Shown here: positions 8,099-20,480 of the stretch, in pieces
Layout of the letters: each line of letters opens with the position of its first letter
How positions within the stretch are numbered: position 1 is the first letter of the stretch
DNA from: Hyphomicrobiaceae bacterium UBA4118
GTDB lineage: Bacteria; Pseudomonadota; Alphaproteobacteria; Rhizobiales; Methyloligellaceae
Direction of reading: 5' to 3'
Length of the DNA stretch: 21,098 nucleotides
Assembly (NCBI GenBank): GCA_002383105.1
Contig: DFXC01000123.1
Coordinates: forward strand, 1 to 21,098
Notes under the pieces: generated by a model
What the model was told of the DNA's origin: nothing
Database searches by the model: none
What the model saw: the letters and a program-made list of their open reading frames with translations, nothing else
Position numbers and translations under genes: made by a program

Positions 8099-9031
8099 AT
8101 GCCTGAGGCACAACATATTGCCGTTCTGATGGGCGGCTGGTCGTCGGAGCGGGCGGTGTCCTTGCGCTCCGGTGCGGCCTGCGCCGACGCCCTCGAAAAG
8201 CTGGGCTACCGCGTGACCCGGCTCGACGTGGGCCGCGACGCGGCGGCGCGGCTCGCCGAGACTGCGCCCGATGTCTGCTTCAACGCGCTGCACGGCCGCT
8301 ACGGCGAGGATGGCTGCATCCAGGGTCTGCTCGAGACCATGGGGCTGCCCTACACCCATTCCGGCGTGCTCGCCTCGGCCCTTGCCATGCATAAGGAGCG
8401 CGCCAAGGCCGTGCTCGCCGCAGGCGGTGTTCCGGTCGCCGAAAGCCGCGTGCTGTCGCGGGCGGAGGCCGCCCGGGCCCACGCCATGCCCCCGCCTTAC
8501 GTAATCAAGCCGCCGACCGAAGGATCGAGCGTCGGCGTCTACATCGTCCGCGAGGACCAGCGCCACCCGCCCCAGGAGCTGACTAGCGCCGAATGGATCT
8601 TTGGCGAGGAGGTCATGGTCGAGCGCTATATCGCCGGCCGGGAGCTGACCTGCGCCGTTATGGGCGAGGAGGCGCTCGGGGTGATCGAAATCCGCCCGGC
8701 CGAAGGTCTCGCCTTCTACGATTATGACGCGAAATACGCCCCAGGAGGCTCAATTCACGTCCTCCCGGCGCCGCTTAAACCAAATGTTTACCAATTGGTA
8801 CAGAAGCTGTCCCTAGCGGCTCATAGGGCACTGGGCTGCCGTGGTGTCAGTCGTTCGGACTTCCGCTTCGACGACCGGCCAGAGGGCACGGGGGAACTGA
8901 TCTGCCTTGAGGTCAACACCCAGCCTGGCATGACGTCGACATCGCTTGTGCCCGAGCTTGCTGCCTATAGCGGCCGCTCGTTCGGCGAGCTGGTGCGCTG
9001 GATCGTGGAGGACGCGTCGTGCAATCGCTAA
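8099..9031 (+). CDS. ddl: D-alanine--D-alanine ligase
   Basis: ATP-grasp enzyme of the cytoplasm that makes D-Ala-D-Ala for the MurF step. The protein has 310 residues. Motifs in order are: [10 protein letters not shown] (Glu17 is the expected catalytic base region), [11 protein letters not shown] (62-72), [11 protein letters not shown] (137-147), YDYDAKY of the omega loop (207-213) and EVNTQPGMT (271-279), with Asp254, Glu271 and Asn273 as likely magnesium ligands. The YDYDAKY loop fits a D-Ala-D-Ala rather than D-Ala-D-lactate enzyme. The ATG start is supported by GGAGGA at 8084-8089 with a 9-base spacer. It is the first gene after the dcw interruption and probably needs its own promoter. 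Its end overlaps ftsQ by 13 bases. Confidence 0.97.
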   Translation: MPEAQHIAVLMGGWSSERAVSLRSGAACADALEKLGYRVTRLDVGRDAAARLAETAPDVCFNALHGRYGEDGCIQGLLETMGLPYTHSGVLASALAMHKERAKAVLAAGGVPVAESRVLSRAEAARAHAMPPPYVIKPPTEGSSVGVYIVREDQRHPPQELTSAEWIFGEEVMVERYIAGRELTCAVMGEEALGVIEIRPAEGLAFYDYDAKYAPGGSIHVLPAPLKPNVYQLVQKLSLAAHRALGCRGVSRSDFRFDDRPEGTGELICLEVNTQPGMTSTSLVPELAAYSGRSFGELVRWIVEDASCNR

Positions 9032-10017
9032 ACCCCGCAAGGGGGCAGGCTAGGAGCCGGGGGTCGTCAGAGACCCTTCTTGCGCGCGGCATCGCGTCTT
9101 CGCCGCGCGCCTCCCGCAGCCTGCCCGTGCTTGCGGGAACGCGCCGCATCGTCAAGCGGAGCCCCAAAGGGCTGCTCCTCGGCCGGCTCGGCCCAGATCG
9201 GGCGCGCGGCAAATGGCTGCTTCTGTGCGTGCTCTTCCTCGGCAGCGCCGTGGCCTATGGCGCCTGGATCGGCGGCCAGAGCGCGCTTGTCTTCGGCGCG
9301 CTCACCGGCGGGGTCGAACATCTCGCCGTTGCCGTGGGCTTCGGCGTGAAGAAGATCAGCGTCGAAGGCCAGTTGCACGCGACCGATGCCGAGATCACCG
9401 CGGCGCTCAAGGCCGGTCCCGATACCATGATGCTCGGCTTCGACACCGACGCCGCCAAGGAGCGGCTCGAGGCCGTCCCATGGATCAGGCATGCCCAAGT
9501 CATGCGCCTCCTGCCCTCGACGCTGCAGGTCGTCGTCGAGGAGCGCATCCCTTATGCCGTCTGGCAGAAAGACGGCCAGACCTTTGTGGTCGACGCCGAG
9601 GGCGTGGTGCTCGCGCCGGCGTTGCGCGAAGCCTATGCCGACCTCCCCCTTGTCGTAGGCGAGGGCGCGGGCAAAAGCGCTTCGGCTCTTTTCGACGCGC
9701 TCGCCCCCTATGAGGATCTGAGAAAGAAGCTGATCGGGGCGCTCAGGGTCGGCGACCGGCGCTGGACGCTGAAGCTCGCCTCCGGCGTCGAGATCATGCT
9801 CCCCGACGACAATGTCCCCGAGGCGCTCATCTCGCTTGCCAAGCTCGAGCAGGATCGGGGCGTGCTCGAGCGCGAGATCGCCGCGGTCGATTTGCGTTTG
9901 CTGGATCGGATCACGGTGCGCTTGCGCGAGACGGCTTCGGCCGCACCGCTCGAGGGAAGCGCGCCGGCAGAGGTGCCCACCGCGAGCACCAAGACGGTAG
10001 CTAAAAGGAAAACCTGA
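9019..10017 (+). CDS. ftsQ: FtsQ, bitopic divisome protein with POTRA domain
   Basis: Inner-membrane division protein that links FtsB/FtsL to the other divisome proteins. The 332 residues comprise a long, strongly basic cytoplasmic tail (1-65), one membrane segment (about 66-86, [20 protein letters not shown]), a POTRA domain (about 110-178, starting [17 protein letters not shown]) and the beta FtsQ domain. The tail end, rich in Ala, Thr and Lys, looks unstructured. The GTG start at 9019 lies inside the end of ddl and has a strong GGAGGA at 9007-9012 with a 6-base spacer, so this start is favoured. ftsA follows closely. Assignment rests on topology, POTRA motif and position between ddl and ftsA. 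Confidence 0.93.
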   Translation: MQSLNPARGQARSRGSSETLLARGIASSPRASRSLPVLAGTRRIVKRSPKGLLLGRLGPDRARGKWLLLCVLFLGSAVAYGAWIGGQSALVFGALTGGVEHLAVAVGFGVKKISVEGQLHATDAEITAALKAGPDTMMLGFDTDAAKERLEAVPWIRHAQVMRLLPSTLQVVVEERIPYAVWQKDGQTFVVDAEGVVLAPALREAYADLPLVVGEGAGKSASALFDALAPYEDLRKKLIGALRVGDRRWTLKLASGVEIMLPDDNVPEALISLAKLEQDRGVLEREIAAVDLRLLDRITVRLRETASAAPLEGSAPAEVPTASTKTVAKRKT

Positions 10018-10043
10018 GAATACGGGACTTGAGGGCAGGGGGA

Positions 10044-11339
10044 ATGGTCTACACAACCACGATCAGGAGCAAGCGCCAGCGCATCGTCACTGCGCTCGAC
10101 GTTGGCACGAGCAAAATCTGCTGCCTGATCGCCAAGACCTCGCCCGTGCCCGACTGGTTCGAGGGCAAGGGCGACGCGGTGCAGTTCGAGGTGCTGGGCT
10201 TCGACCACACCCGCGCCGAAGGCCTCAAAGCCGGCATGATCGCCCATCTCGACAGCGCCGAGCACTGCATCCGCTCGGCGGTGGATGCGGCCGAGCGCAT
10301 GGCCGGCGTCACCGTCGAGGACGTGCATGTGTCCGTCACCTGCGGACGCCTCAAGAGCGAGAGCTTCTCGGCGAGCGTGGCGCTGCCGTCAGGGGCGGTG
10401 CGCGAGGAAGATATTTTGCGCCTCCTGGCCGGCGGCCGCCAATATGCCGGCCGCGACAAGCGGAGCGTGCTGCACGCGCTGCCCACGAGCTACCGCCTCG
10501 ACGAGAATGGCGGCATCAGCGAGCCCCAGGGCATGTGCGGCGAGCGGCTTGCCGTCGATCTCCATGCCGTCACCGCCGACGAGGTGGCCATGCGCAACGT
10601 GATGCTCTGCGTCGAGCGTTGCCATCTCGGCGTTGCGAGCCTGGTCGCGGCCCCCTACGCGAGCGCCCTTTCGGTGATCACGCCGGACGAGGCCAAGCTC
10701 GGCGTGGCCTGTGTCGATTTCGGCGCCGGCACCACCACGCTTTCGGCCTTCGCCGACGGGCACTTTATCCATGCCGACGCCATCGCCCTTGGCGGCAACA
10801 GCATCACCACCGACATCGGCCGCACGCTTGCCGCACCACTCGACTACGCCGAGCGGCTCAAGACGCTGCATGGCAGCGCCTTTGCCACGCTGTCCGACGA
10901 GCGCGAGATCATCACCTATCCCGCTGCCAGCGGCACACGGCAGCCGAGCCTGAACCAGATCACCAAGGCGCAGCTTGCCGTCATCATCCGGCCGCGCGTC
11001 GAGCAGATTCTCGATTTGATGCGGCGGCGGCTTGCCGCCAGCGGCTTGGCCTCCGAGGTCACCCAGCACCTGGTGCTGACCGGCGGTGGCAGCCAGCTCA
11101 CTGGCCTGTCCGAGCTTGCCGCGAACATGTTCGGGCGTCCAGTGCGGCTTGGGACGCCAAGGTCTTTGGCCGGCCTGCCGGCTGTGGCTGCCGCTCCTGA
11201 TTTCTCTGCGGCGATCGGCCTCCTGCTGCAATGGTCGCGCGGCGACGACAGGCTTTCGGGCCGTGCCGAGCAACGGTTCTTGCGTACCGGCACGGGGTAT
11301 TTCGCCAGGGTAGGCGAGTGGATTAGGGACAATTTTTGA
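10044..11339 (+). CDS. ftsA: FtsA, actin-like Z-ring membrane anchor
   Basis: Peripheral membrane ATPase of the actin fold that tethers FtsZ to the inner membrane and recruits later division proteins. The 431 residues counted from ATG 10044 show the phosphate-1 motif ALDVGTSKICCLIA near residue 17, the FtsA-specific 1C domain after it, phosphate-2 VDFGAGTTTLSAF, the adenosine motif VLTGGGSQLTGL and the C-terminal amphipathic membrane helix YFARVGEWIRDNF. The ATG at 10044 is chosen because GAGGG at 10031-10035 has good spacing; an in-frame TTG at 10029 would add five residues (MRAGG) and cannot be excluded. A 26-base gap separates it from ftsQ, and ftsZ follows after 87 bases. Confidence 0.95.
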   Translation: MVYTTTIRSKRQRIVTALDVGTSKICCLIAKTSPVPDWFEGKGDAVQFEVLGFDHTRAEGLKAGMIAHLDSAEHCIRSAVDAAERMAGVTVEDVHVSVTCGRLKSESFSASVALPSGAVREEDILRLLAGGRQYAGRDKRSVLHALPTSYRLDENGGISEPQGMCGERLAVDLHAVTADEVAMRNVMLCVERCHLGVASLVAAPYASALSVITPDEAKLGVACVDFGAGTTTLSAFADGHFIHADAIALGGNSITTDIGRTLAAPLDYAERLKTLHGSAFATLSDEREIITYPAASGTRQPSLNQITKAQLAVIIRPRVEQILDLMRRRLAASGLASEVTQHLVLTGGGSQLTGLSELAANMFGRPVRLGTPRSLAGLPAVAAAPDFSAAIGLLLQWSRGDDRLSGRAEQRFLRTGTGYFARVGEWIRDNF

Positions 11340-11426
11340 TCGGACGAAGAGGGTTGCGCCGACGCTTCGCGGGGGAGCGCCGGACGGACCTAAGCAAGGG
11401 CAATCGCTAAGGATCGGAAGACCACC

Positions 11427-13214
11427 ATGACCATCAACCTCAGAGTTCCAGATTTGACCGAACTCAAGCCGCGCATCACCGTTTTCGGTGTGGGCGGAGC
11501 CGGCGGCAACGCCGTCAACAACATGATCGCCTGCGGTCTGAAGGGCGTCGAGTTCGTGGTCGCCAACACCGACGCCCAAGCTCTGCTGAGCGCGACCGCC
11601 GAGCGCCGCATTCAGATGGGGGCGAACGTCACCGAAGGCCTCGGCGCCGGATCGAAGCCCGAGGTGGGCGCCGCCGCTGCCGAAGAGGCCATGGCCGACA
11701 TCAAGGCCCATCTCGTCGGTTGCCACATGGTGTTCATCACCGCCGGCATGGGCGGCGGCACCGGAACGGGAGCCGCGCCAGTCATCGCGCGGGCCTCCCG
11801 CGAGGAAGGCATCCTCACCGTCGGCGTGGTCACCAAGCCCTTCCAGTTTGAAGGCTCGCGGCGCTTGCGCGCGGCCGAAGTCGGCATCGAGGAGCTGCAG
11901 AAATATGTCGATACGCTGCTGATCATCCCCAACCAGAACCTGTTCCGCGTCGCCAACGAGAAGACCACCTTCACCGATGCCTTCGCCATGGCCGACGACG
12001 TGCTGCGCGCCGGCGTGTCCTGCATCACCGATCTCATGGTCAAGGAAGGCCTCATCAATCTCGACTTCGCCGATGTCCGCACCATCATGGCCGGTATGGG
12101 CAAGGCGATGATGGGGACGGGCGAATCGAGCGGCGACCGGCGCGCCATCGAGGCGGCCGAGGCGGCTATCTCCAATCCGCTGATCGACGACGTGTCGATG
12201 AAGGGGGCAAGCGGCCTGCTGGTCTCCATCACCGGTGGCAGCGACCTCACCCTTTATGAGGTCGACGAGGCGGCGAGCCGCGTGCGCGCCGAGGCCGACC
12301 CCGATGCCAACATCATTGTTGGTGCCACCTTCGACGACGAGCTCGACGGGCGGATCCGCGTGTCCGTGGTGGCGACCGGCATTGGCCTTCTTGGCGAGGC
12401 CGCGCGGCCCGCCATGCGGGAAGCGCCCCGGCAGCCCGTGATGCATCAAGACAGGGGCAGGCTGAGCGAACGGCTGGCAGGTCTTGCCACGCTGCCCGGC
12501 GGCCCCGTCGATCTTGACGAGCCGAGCCTCGTTCTCGCCCAGAATGAGGTCGTGAAGGAAGCGCCGGTGTGGCGCGGTCCCGGCAATGTGACGATCGAGA
12601 AGCGGCCGGCGCAGGTGACGGGAATGGCCCTTCCCAACCAGCCGAGGCCCGCGTCGGCGCCCCAGCCTCAGCCTTTCCAGCCGGCGCCACCGGCGACCAT
12701 CAGGCGCCCCGTGCGGCGCATGCCGAGCGTTGAAGAGCTGCCTATCGTCGCCCAGAAGGAGATCAGGGCACAAGCGGGCCAAGTGCCTGTGGTTGGCCTT
12801 GCCGCCCAGAAAAAGAGGGTGGGCTTCCTCGAGCGTCTGGCAAATGTCGGTCGGACCCGTAAAGAGACCGATGCCGAGATGCCGGCCAAGCGCGAGCCCG
12901 AGTTCGGCCAGTCGACGTGGGCGGCCCCCGCGCCCGAGGCGTTCAGGCCGCAGCCACAGCGGGCCCAGGCCCAGCCACAAGCCCAGCCCCAGCCGCAAGC
13001 CCAAGCCAGGCCTCAGCCATTAGCCCAGGCGGCGGCGCAAAAGGGCATCAGGATCGAGCGCCCCCGCAGCGAGCCGGCAGCCGTCGCTTCCGTGCCAAAA
13101 CGGATCGAAGCTCAGCCCCGGATGCAAGCGGCCGAGATGGCCGAGGCTCCAGCCGAATCGGTCATCGAGGACGATCTCGAGATTCCCGCCTTTCTCCGTC
13201 GCCGGGCGAATTGA
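11427..13214 (+). CDS. ftsZ: FtsZ, tubulin-like division GTPase with long C-terminal linker
   Basis: Forms the Z ring at midcell. The GTPase core covers about residues 1-325: [13 protein letters not shown] (21-33), tubulin signature GGGTGTG (109-115) and the T7 loop NLDFAD (211-216) that completes the GTPase site of the neighbouring subunit. A linker of about 255 residues follows, rich in Pro, Gln, Ala and Arg, with a PQ/AQ repeat near residues 508-534. The protein ends with the conserved tail peptide [13 protein letters not shown] that binds FtsA and other partners. The 595-residue length matches the long FtsZ proteins of Rhizobiales. GGAAG about 6-7 bases before the ATG serves as ribosome-binding site. 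Confidence 0.98.
   Translation: MTINLRVPDLTELKPRITVFGVGGAGGNAVNNMIACGLKGVEFVVANTDAQALLSATAERRIQMGANVTEGLGAGSKPEVGAAAAEEAMADIKAHLVGCHMVFITAGMGGGTGTGAAPVIARASREEGILTVGVVTKPFQFEGSRRLRAAEVGIEELQKYVDTLLIIPNQNLFRVANEKTTFTDAFAMADDVLRAGVSCITDLMVKEGLINLDFADVRTIMAGMGKAMMGTGESSGDRRAIEAAEAAISNPLIDDVSMKGASGLLVSITGGSDLTLYEVDEAASRVRAEADPDANIIVGATFDDELDGRIRVSVVATGIGLLGEAARPAMREAPRQPVMHQDRGRLSERLAGLATLPGGPVDLDEPSLVLAQNEVVKEAPVWRGPGNVTIEKRPAQVTGMALPNQPRPASAPQPQPFQPAPPATIRRPVRRMPSVEELPIVAQKEIRAQAGQVPVVGLAAQKKRVGFLERLANVGRTRKETDAEMPAKREPEFGQSTWAAPAPEAFRPQPQRAQAQPQAQPQPQAQARPQPLAQAAAQKGIRIERPRSEPAAVASVPKRIEAQPRMQAAEMAEAPAESVIEDDLEIPAFLRRRAN
12948..13028 (+). repeat. Pro-Gln/Ala-Gln coding repeat in the FtsZ linker
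   Basis: Low-complexity stretch encoding alternating PQ and AQ dipeptides (residues about 508-534 of FtsZ), made from repeats of CAG/CAA with CCA, CCC or GCC codons. It lies in the disordered linker, where length and composition vary between species. Repeats of this kind can change length by slippage in steps of 6 bases without breaking the frame. Mixed synonymous codons show that it is not a recent perfect expansion. Confidence 0.75.
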
Positions 13215-13515
13215 GGTCAGTCATAAATCATATTGGAAGTACTTATCAGCCCGCCGACGAGCCTGGAAAGTTACGCTATATCAATGTATTAAGATGTCGC
13301 GCGGCCGGTAATACAGTGAAAGAAACCGTGATTTGTCGCTCCTCAGTCAGAGCGTTAAGGTTCTTCATAGATTGATCGGCAGGACCAAAAAGGCGCAAGC
13401 CAAGGGCTGATGAAAGCCACGTCTAAAGTGCCAGGGAGCGCTGATCAATGGGGGGCTCGGGGTTCTCTCCTCGAGCTAGGGAACTCAAAAGACGGCTCGG
13501 GGGCCGACGGGGGCC
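13215..13515 (+). other. ftsZ-lpxC intergenic region, AT-richer than its surroundings
   Basis: 301 bases with no credible gene; the short open frames here lack ribosome-binding sites and family character. The first ~170 bases are clearly richer in A and T than the neighbouring genes. A weak sigma-70-like pair, TGGAAA (13264-13269) and TATTAA (13287-13292) with a 17-base spacer, could drive lpxC; each box matches four of six consensus positions. A small hairpin CGCTC/GAGCG (13337-13341 and 13350-13354) is too weak to call a terminator. The part next to lpxC is G-rich (GGGGG runs). Its position suggests a separate transcription unit for lpxC-bamD-recN-ligA. Confidence 0.35.
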
Positions 13516-14466
13516 ATGAAGGGTTTCATAGGGGCACGCCAAACCACGCTTGCCAGCGAAATTTCACTGACCGGCACGGGGGTTCACAGCGGAGCGCCAG
13601 TTTCCATCGCACTTTGTCCGGCGGACGGTGACTCCGGCTTACGCTTCCTTCTCTCCAACGGCAATGCCGACGGCACCGAGATCGCTGCAGACCAGCGGTG
13701 GGTGACGGGCGTGACGCTGTGCACCGTGCTTGGTGACGGCAATGGCGCCTCTGTTGCGACCGTCGAGCACCTGCTCGCGGCTCTGCGCGGTCTTGGCGTC
13801 GACAACGCGCTGATCGAGATTGACAGCTCGGAAGTGCCGATCATGGACGGCAGCGCCTCCCGCTTCGTCGAGGCCATCGACGAGGTCGGCCTGGCCGAGC
13901 TCGATAGCCCGCGCCGCTTCCTCAAAGTCCTGAAAAAGATCCGCGTGGAGGACGGCGGCGCCTTTGGCGAGCTGACCCCCCATAACGGCTTCCATCTCGA
14001 CGTGGAGATCGATTTCGACACGCCGCTGATCGGGACCCAAAGGATCGATATCGACATAAATCCCGGCTCCTTCCGCCGTGAGCTCGCCCGCGCCCGCACC
14101 TTCGGCTTCATGAAGGACGTCGAGCGGCTGTGGGCGGCTGGGCTTGCGCTGGGTGCCTCCCTCGAGAACACCGTGGCGATCGGCGACGACCGCATCATCA
14201 ACCGCGAGGGCTTGCGCTTCTCCGACGAGTTCGTGCGCCACAAGGCACTCGATGCGGTGGGCGATCTCGCCCTTGCCGGCGCTCCCATGCTTGGCGCCTA
14301 CCGCTCCCGCCGGGGCGGTCACCGGCTGAACGCGCTGGTGCTCAAGGCCATGTTCGCCGATGCCGACGCTTGGACGATGATCGAAGCCCCGCGCTATCGC
14401 GAGGTTCGCCATGCCGAGCTTAGCCACCGTCTCGCGGCAGCGAATTTCGCCCCCGAGCGGAGCTGA
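13516..14466 (+). CDS. lpxC: LpxC, UDP-3-O-acyl-N-acetylglucosamine deacetylase
   Basis: Zinc-dependent cytoplasmic enzyme for the committed step of lipid A synthesis. The protein has 316 residues. The start region ARQTTLASEISLTGTGVHSG is typical. Zinc ligands are His85 (in VEHLLAAL), His242 and Asp246 (in RHKALDAVGD), with Glu84 as catalytic base and His269 (in RGGHRLN) as the second active-site residue. The other signature, VPIMDGSASRF, is present. The ATG at 13516 gives the expected N-terminus, although the upstream GGGGG is only two bases from it. Order ftsZ-lpxC is conserved across proteobacteria; the gap of 301 bases suggests its own promoter. Confidence 0.97.
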   Translation: MKGFIGARQTTLASEISLTGTGVHSGAPVSIALCPADGDSGLRFLLSNGNADGTEIAADQRWVTGVTLCTVLGDGNGASVATVEHLLAALRGLGVDNALIEIDSSEVPIMDGSASRFVEAIDEVGLAELDSPRRFLKVLKKIRVEDGGAFGELTPHNGFHLDVEIDFDTPLIGTQRIDIDINPGSFRRELARARTFGFMKDVERLWAAGLALGASLENTVAIGDDRIINREGLRFSDEFVRHKALDAVGDLALAGAPMLGAYRSRRGGHRLNALVLKAMFADADAWTMIEAPRYREVRHAELSHRLAAANFAPERS

Positions 14467-14720
14467 ACGGGTCGCGCCGCCGGTCTCCGGTAAGCCCTGG
14501 CATCGGGCCTCCCGCTTTTTAGCGCCGCGAGGCGCGGCGGCACGTGCCGAAGCCGCGCACGGTGCCGGAACCTTTCGGCAAACGGCCCGCGCCCGCGGGA
14601 TGAGCAAAAAAACACCATAATCAGCTAGTTGGTTGGCGTCAGTCTGCGCTAGCCTGCCAGCTTCCATGATTTGTGCGCGGGGCAGGCTTTTGCGCGAGGG
14701 GGACGGTCTTGAGGGGTAGC
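14467..14720 (+). other. lpxC-bamD intergenic region with palindromes
   Basis: 254 bases without a gene. It contains a 7-bp hairpin CGCCGCG/CGCGGCG (14523-14529 and 14533-14539), the 10-base palindrome GGCACGTGCC (14539-14548) and a further TGCCG/CGGCA inverted pair (14563-14567 and 14576-14580). T5 precedes the first hairpin instead of following it, and a later A7 run (around 14603) is on the wrong strand for a plus-strand terminator, so no terminator is claimed. A bamD promoter may lie here, but no box pair was convincing. Confidence 0.3.
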
Positions 14721-15665
14721 ATGTCCGGTCCGGTCGAGCCGCTGCGAGCTCAAGGGCGCCTTGTGTTCTGCGGACGCCTTGGGCTCTGCGGACGCCTTGG
14801 GCTCTGGGGACGCCTTGGAGGCTCCGGGCGTGGCGCCGTGGGATTGCCCGCCTCCCTTCTCTGCCTGGTTGTTTCCGCCAGCCTGCTCAGTGGCTGCGGC
14901 TCCTTCTGGGGCAAGAAGGAGATTACCGAGAACACCGACCCTCCCGATGTCATCTACGGCAAGGCCGACACGCTGATCCACAAGGGCAGCTACGCAGACG
15001 CCGCCAAGGAATACGAAGAAGTCGACATCAATCACCCTTATTCGCAAGAGGCCCGCAAGGCCATCGTCATGGCCGCCTACGCCTATTACAAGGCCGGCAA
15101 ATATGACGACGCGGTCTCCGCCGCCGACCGCTATCTCACGCTTCACCCCGGCACCCAGGAATCGGACCTCGCGCAGAACATCATCGGCATGGCCTATTAC
15201 GACCAGGTGCTCGGTCCGAAGCGCGATCAGACCAATGCCAAGAAGGCGCTCGATGCTTACAATACGCTGCTGCAGCGTTACCCGAATTCGCGTTATGCGG
15301 CGGACGCGACCAACCGGGTCCGCATCCTGCGTGATTTGCTCGCGGCGAGCGAGATGACAGTCGGGCGCTATTATCTCCGCCACAACAACTACCTTGCGGC
15401 GATCAATCGCTTCCGCACCGTGGTCAGCGACTACCAGACGACCGAGCAGGTGGAAGAGGCCTTGATGCGCCTGACCGAGGCCTATATGGCGTTAGGCATC
15501 GTCAACGAGGCGGAAACGGCCGCTGCCGTGCTCGGCCACAACTTCCCGGACAGCAAGTGGTACAGCCACGCCTACAGCCTCTTGGGTCAGAACGGCGCCC
15601 AGCCGCAGGAGCACGAGGGGTCGTGGATCACGCAGACCTGGAAGGGCAACGGCAAGCCCGCCTGA
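14721..15665 (+). CDS. bamD: BamD (ComL-type) outer-membrane assembly lipoprotein
   Basis: Lipoprotein of the BAM complex, which folds beta-barrel proteins into the outer membrane. The 314 residues from ATG 14721 comprise a long basic leader (1-40) containing four RLGL(C/W)G-like hexapeptides, a hydrophobic stretch (about 41-56), lipobox LLSGC with lipidated Cys59, and a tetratricopeptide-repeat domain (ADTLIHKGSYADAAKEYEEV and following). GAGGGG at 14711-14716 lies 4 bases before this ATG. The leader is much longer than the usual ~20 residues; an in-frame GTG at 14838 would give a 20-residue signal but lacks a basic n-region and a well-placed ribosome-binding site. GTG 14673 and TTG 14709 are further in-frame options. 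recN follows after 10 bases. Confidence 0.93.
   Translation: MSGPVEPLRAQGRLVFCGRLGLCGRLGLWGRLGGSGRGAVGLPASLLCLVVSASLLSGCGSFWGKKEITENTDPPDVIYGKADTLIHKGSYADAAKEYEEVDINHPYSQEARKAIVMAAYAYYKAGKYDDAVSAADRYLTLHPGTQESDLAQNIIGMAYYDQVLGPKRDQTNAKKALDAYNTLLQRYPNSRYAADATNRVRILRDLLAASEMTVGRYYLRHNNYLAAINRFRTVVSDYQTTEQVEEALMRLTEAYMALGIVNEAETAAAVLGHNFPDSKWYSHAYSLLGQNGAQPQEHEGSWITQTWKGNGKPA
14757..14828 (+). repeat. Tandem 18-bp repeat at the start of bamD
   Basis: Units of 18 bases begin at 14757, 14775, 14793 and 14811, each starting CGCCTTG. The second and third units differ at one base (CGCCTTGGGCTCTGCGGA against CTGGGGA at the end), the first at two positions from the second, and the fourth is diverged after CGCCTTGG. 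In the bamD frame they read RLVFCG, RLGLCG, RLGLWG, RLGGSG. The period is a multiple of three, so copy-number change would keep the frame. Confidence 0.85.
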
Positions 15666-15675
15666 CGGTCGCGCC

Positions 15676-19541
<3,866 letters not shown>

Positions 19542-19542
<1 letters not shown>

Positions 19543-19787
19543 TGAAAAACGTCACTATAAGCCTCGACGCGAACGTCGCCCGCTGGGCGCGCATCAAGGC
19601 TGCCGAGCAGGACAAGAGCCTGTCGCGTTTCCTGGCTGAACTGCTCGAAGAGCGGATGAAACACGAATCCGACTACGACGCAGCGCGCCGGCGATTCAAG
19701 GAGGGAAAGCCCTTCGCTTTCAGGGAACCCGGGGAAAAATTGCCCACGCGCGACGAGATCTATGACCGCAAGATATTTCGCCGATAG
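19542..19787 (+). CDS. Ribbon-helix-helix (CopG-type) antitoxin
   Basis: An 81-residue protein. The N-terminal strand KNVTISLD followed by helices (ARWARIKAAEQDKSLSRFLAELLEERM) fits a ribbon-helix-helix DNA-binding domain of about 45 residues. The charged C-terminal half (about 46-81) probably wraps the toxin. It overlaps the PIN toxin gene by 26 bases, the typical type II toxin-antitoxin layout. No Shine-Dalgarno sequence precedes the ATG, and an inverted repeat ends on the start codon, so it probably represses its own promoter and may be translated from a leaderless message. A VapB-type name is plausible but the exact family is not assigned. Confidence 0.8.
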
Positions 19788-20196
19788 CAACGTCCTGATC
19801 TATGCACGGGACGTTGTCGACGTCGCGAAACAGCAACGCACCAATCTTTGGCTCGAGTTCCTGTGGGACACGGCAGCTGGGCGATTGAGCTATCAGGTTC
19901 TCCTCGAAACGTACGCCGTTCTGACGGCGAGGCATAAGCTGCATAGCGAGGAAGCCAGAGTCTATCTCGCAGACTTCCTCGCTTGGCATCCTATGGTTCT
20001 CGACTGGACGGTCATGCAAAACGCGTGGCAGGTGCAGGATCGCTACCGGCTCAATTGGTGGGATTGCATGATCGTCGCGGCCGCGAGCATGACTGATTGC
20101 GACTATCTTCTCACCGAGGATCTACAGCACGGCCAAGAACTCGATGGAATCATTGTCGTCAGTCCATTCGAGGTCGAGCCTGGCGCAGTTCAATAG
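19762..20196 (+). CDS. PIN-domain ribonuclease toxin (VapC-like)
   Basis: A 144-residue PIN-domain protein, probably a magnesium-dependent RNase that cleaves RNA to stop growth when its antitoxin is lost. The acidic active-site residues are in the expected places: Asp8 in FADSNVLIYA, Glu49 in YQVLLETYAVL, Asp101 in WWDCMIVAAA and Asp120 in LLTEDLQHG. The active site looks intact. The ATG at 19762 lies inside the antitoxin gene and places the first aspartate at residue 8, normal for the family; there is no strong ribosome-binding site, so translation may be coupled. The pair appears to be an accessory insertion between ligA and the SemiSWEET gene. The toxin target is unknown. Confidence 0.88.
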   Translation: MTARYFADSNVLIYARDVVDVAKQQRTNLWLEFLWDTAAGRLSYQVLLETYAVLTARHKLHSEEARVYLADFLAWHPMVLDWTVMQNAWQVQDRYRLNWWDCMIVAAASMTDCDYLLTEDLQHGQELDGIIVVSPFEVEPGAVQ

Positions 20197-20216
20197 GCTA
20201 AGGCTGCAACCATACC

Positions 20217-20471
20217 TCACCCATATTTCAGCTTCATCGCGATGATGGCGAGCGCCAGCGCGAGCGTAATGGCGTTGGAGATGATGATCGGCCAATTTCC
20301 GATGATGCAGCCGAACAGGAGCCAGAACGCGACGCCGGTGGCGAAGGACACGTACATGAACAGCGAGATCGCCCTCGTCTCCTTGTGGCGGATGATATGC
20401 AACGCCTGGGGCACGAAGGCGGCGGTGGTGAGCGTGGCCGCCACGCCCGAAACGAGGATCTCGATCGACAT
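20217..20471 (-). CDS. SemiSWEET family sugar transporter
   Basis: An 84-residue membrane protein with three hydrophobic helices (about 5-25, 36-57 and 60-80). The PQ motif is Pro21-Gln22 in FVPQALHIIRHKETRAIS, typical of SemiSWEET/PQ-loop proteins that work as dimers to carry mono- or disaccharides across the inner membrane. Trp50 and Asn66 have the same spacing as the two residues reported to line the sugar pocket of Leptospira SemiSWEET (established knowledge, from memory). It starts 9 bases after the stop of the DUF1272 gene on the same strand, so both are probably co-transcribed. It is convergent with the PIN toxin gene, 20 bases away. The sugar carried cannot be read from the sequence. 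Confidence 0.88.
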   Translation of the reverse strand: MSIEILVSGVAATLTTAAFVPQALHIIRHKETRAISLFMYVSFATGVAFWLLFGCIIGNWPIIISNAITLALALAIIAMKLKYG

Positions 20472-20480
20472 GTCCGTCGC

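Noticed and set aside
10389-13004. 871-codon open frame on the minus strand across ftsA and ftsZ
   Set aside because: It is antisense to two certain genes, has no domain or sensible composition (Gly, Arg, His and Asp rich) and is explained by the third-position GC bias of the real genes.
13289-13358. CtrA site from TTAA motifs downstream of ftsZ
   Set aside because: The two TTAA tetramers are far more than 7 bases apart, so they do not form the TTAA-N7-TTAA consensus.
13410-13631. 73-codon open frame before and overlapping lpxC
   Set aside because: It runs into the lpxC coding region in another frame, with no good ribosome-binding site or recognisable features.
14523-14539. GC-rich hairpin after lpxC as a terminator
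   Set aside because: The T-run lies before the stem on the plus strand, not after it, so it does not fit an intrinsic terminator for lpxC.
15640-15675. LexA/SOS box upstream of recN
   Set aside because: No GTTC-N7-GTTC or close variant is visible near the recN start.
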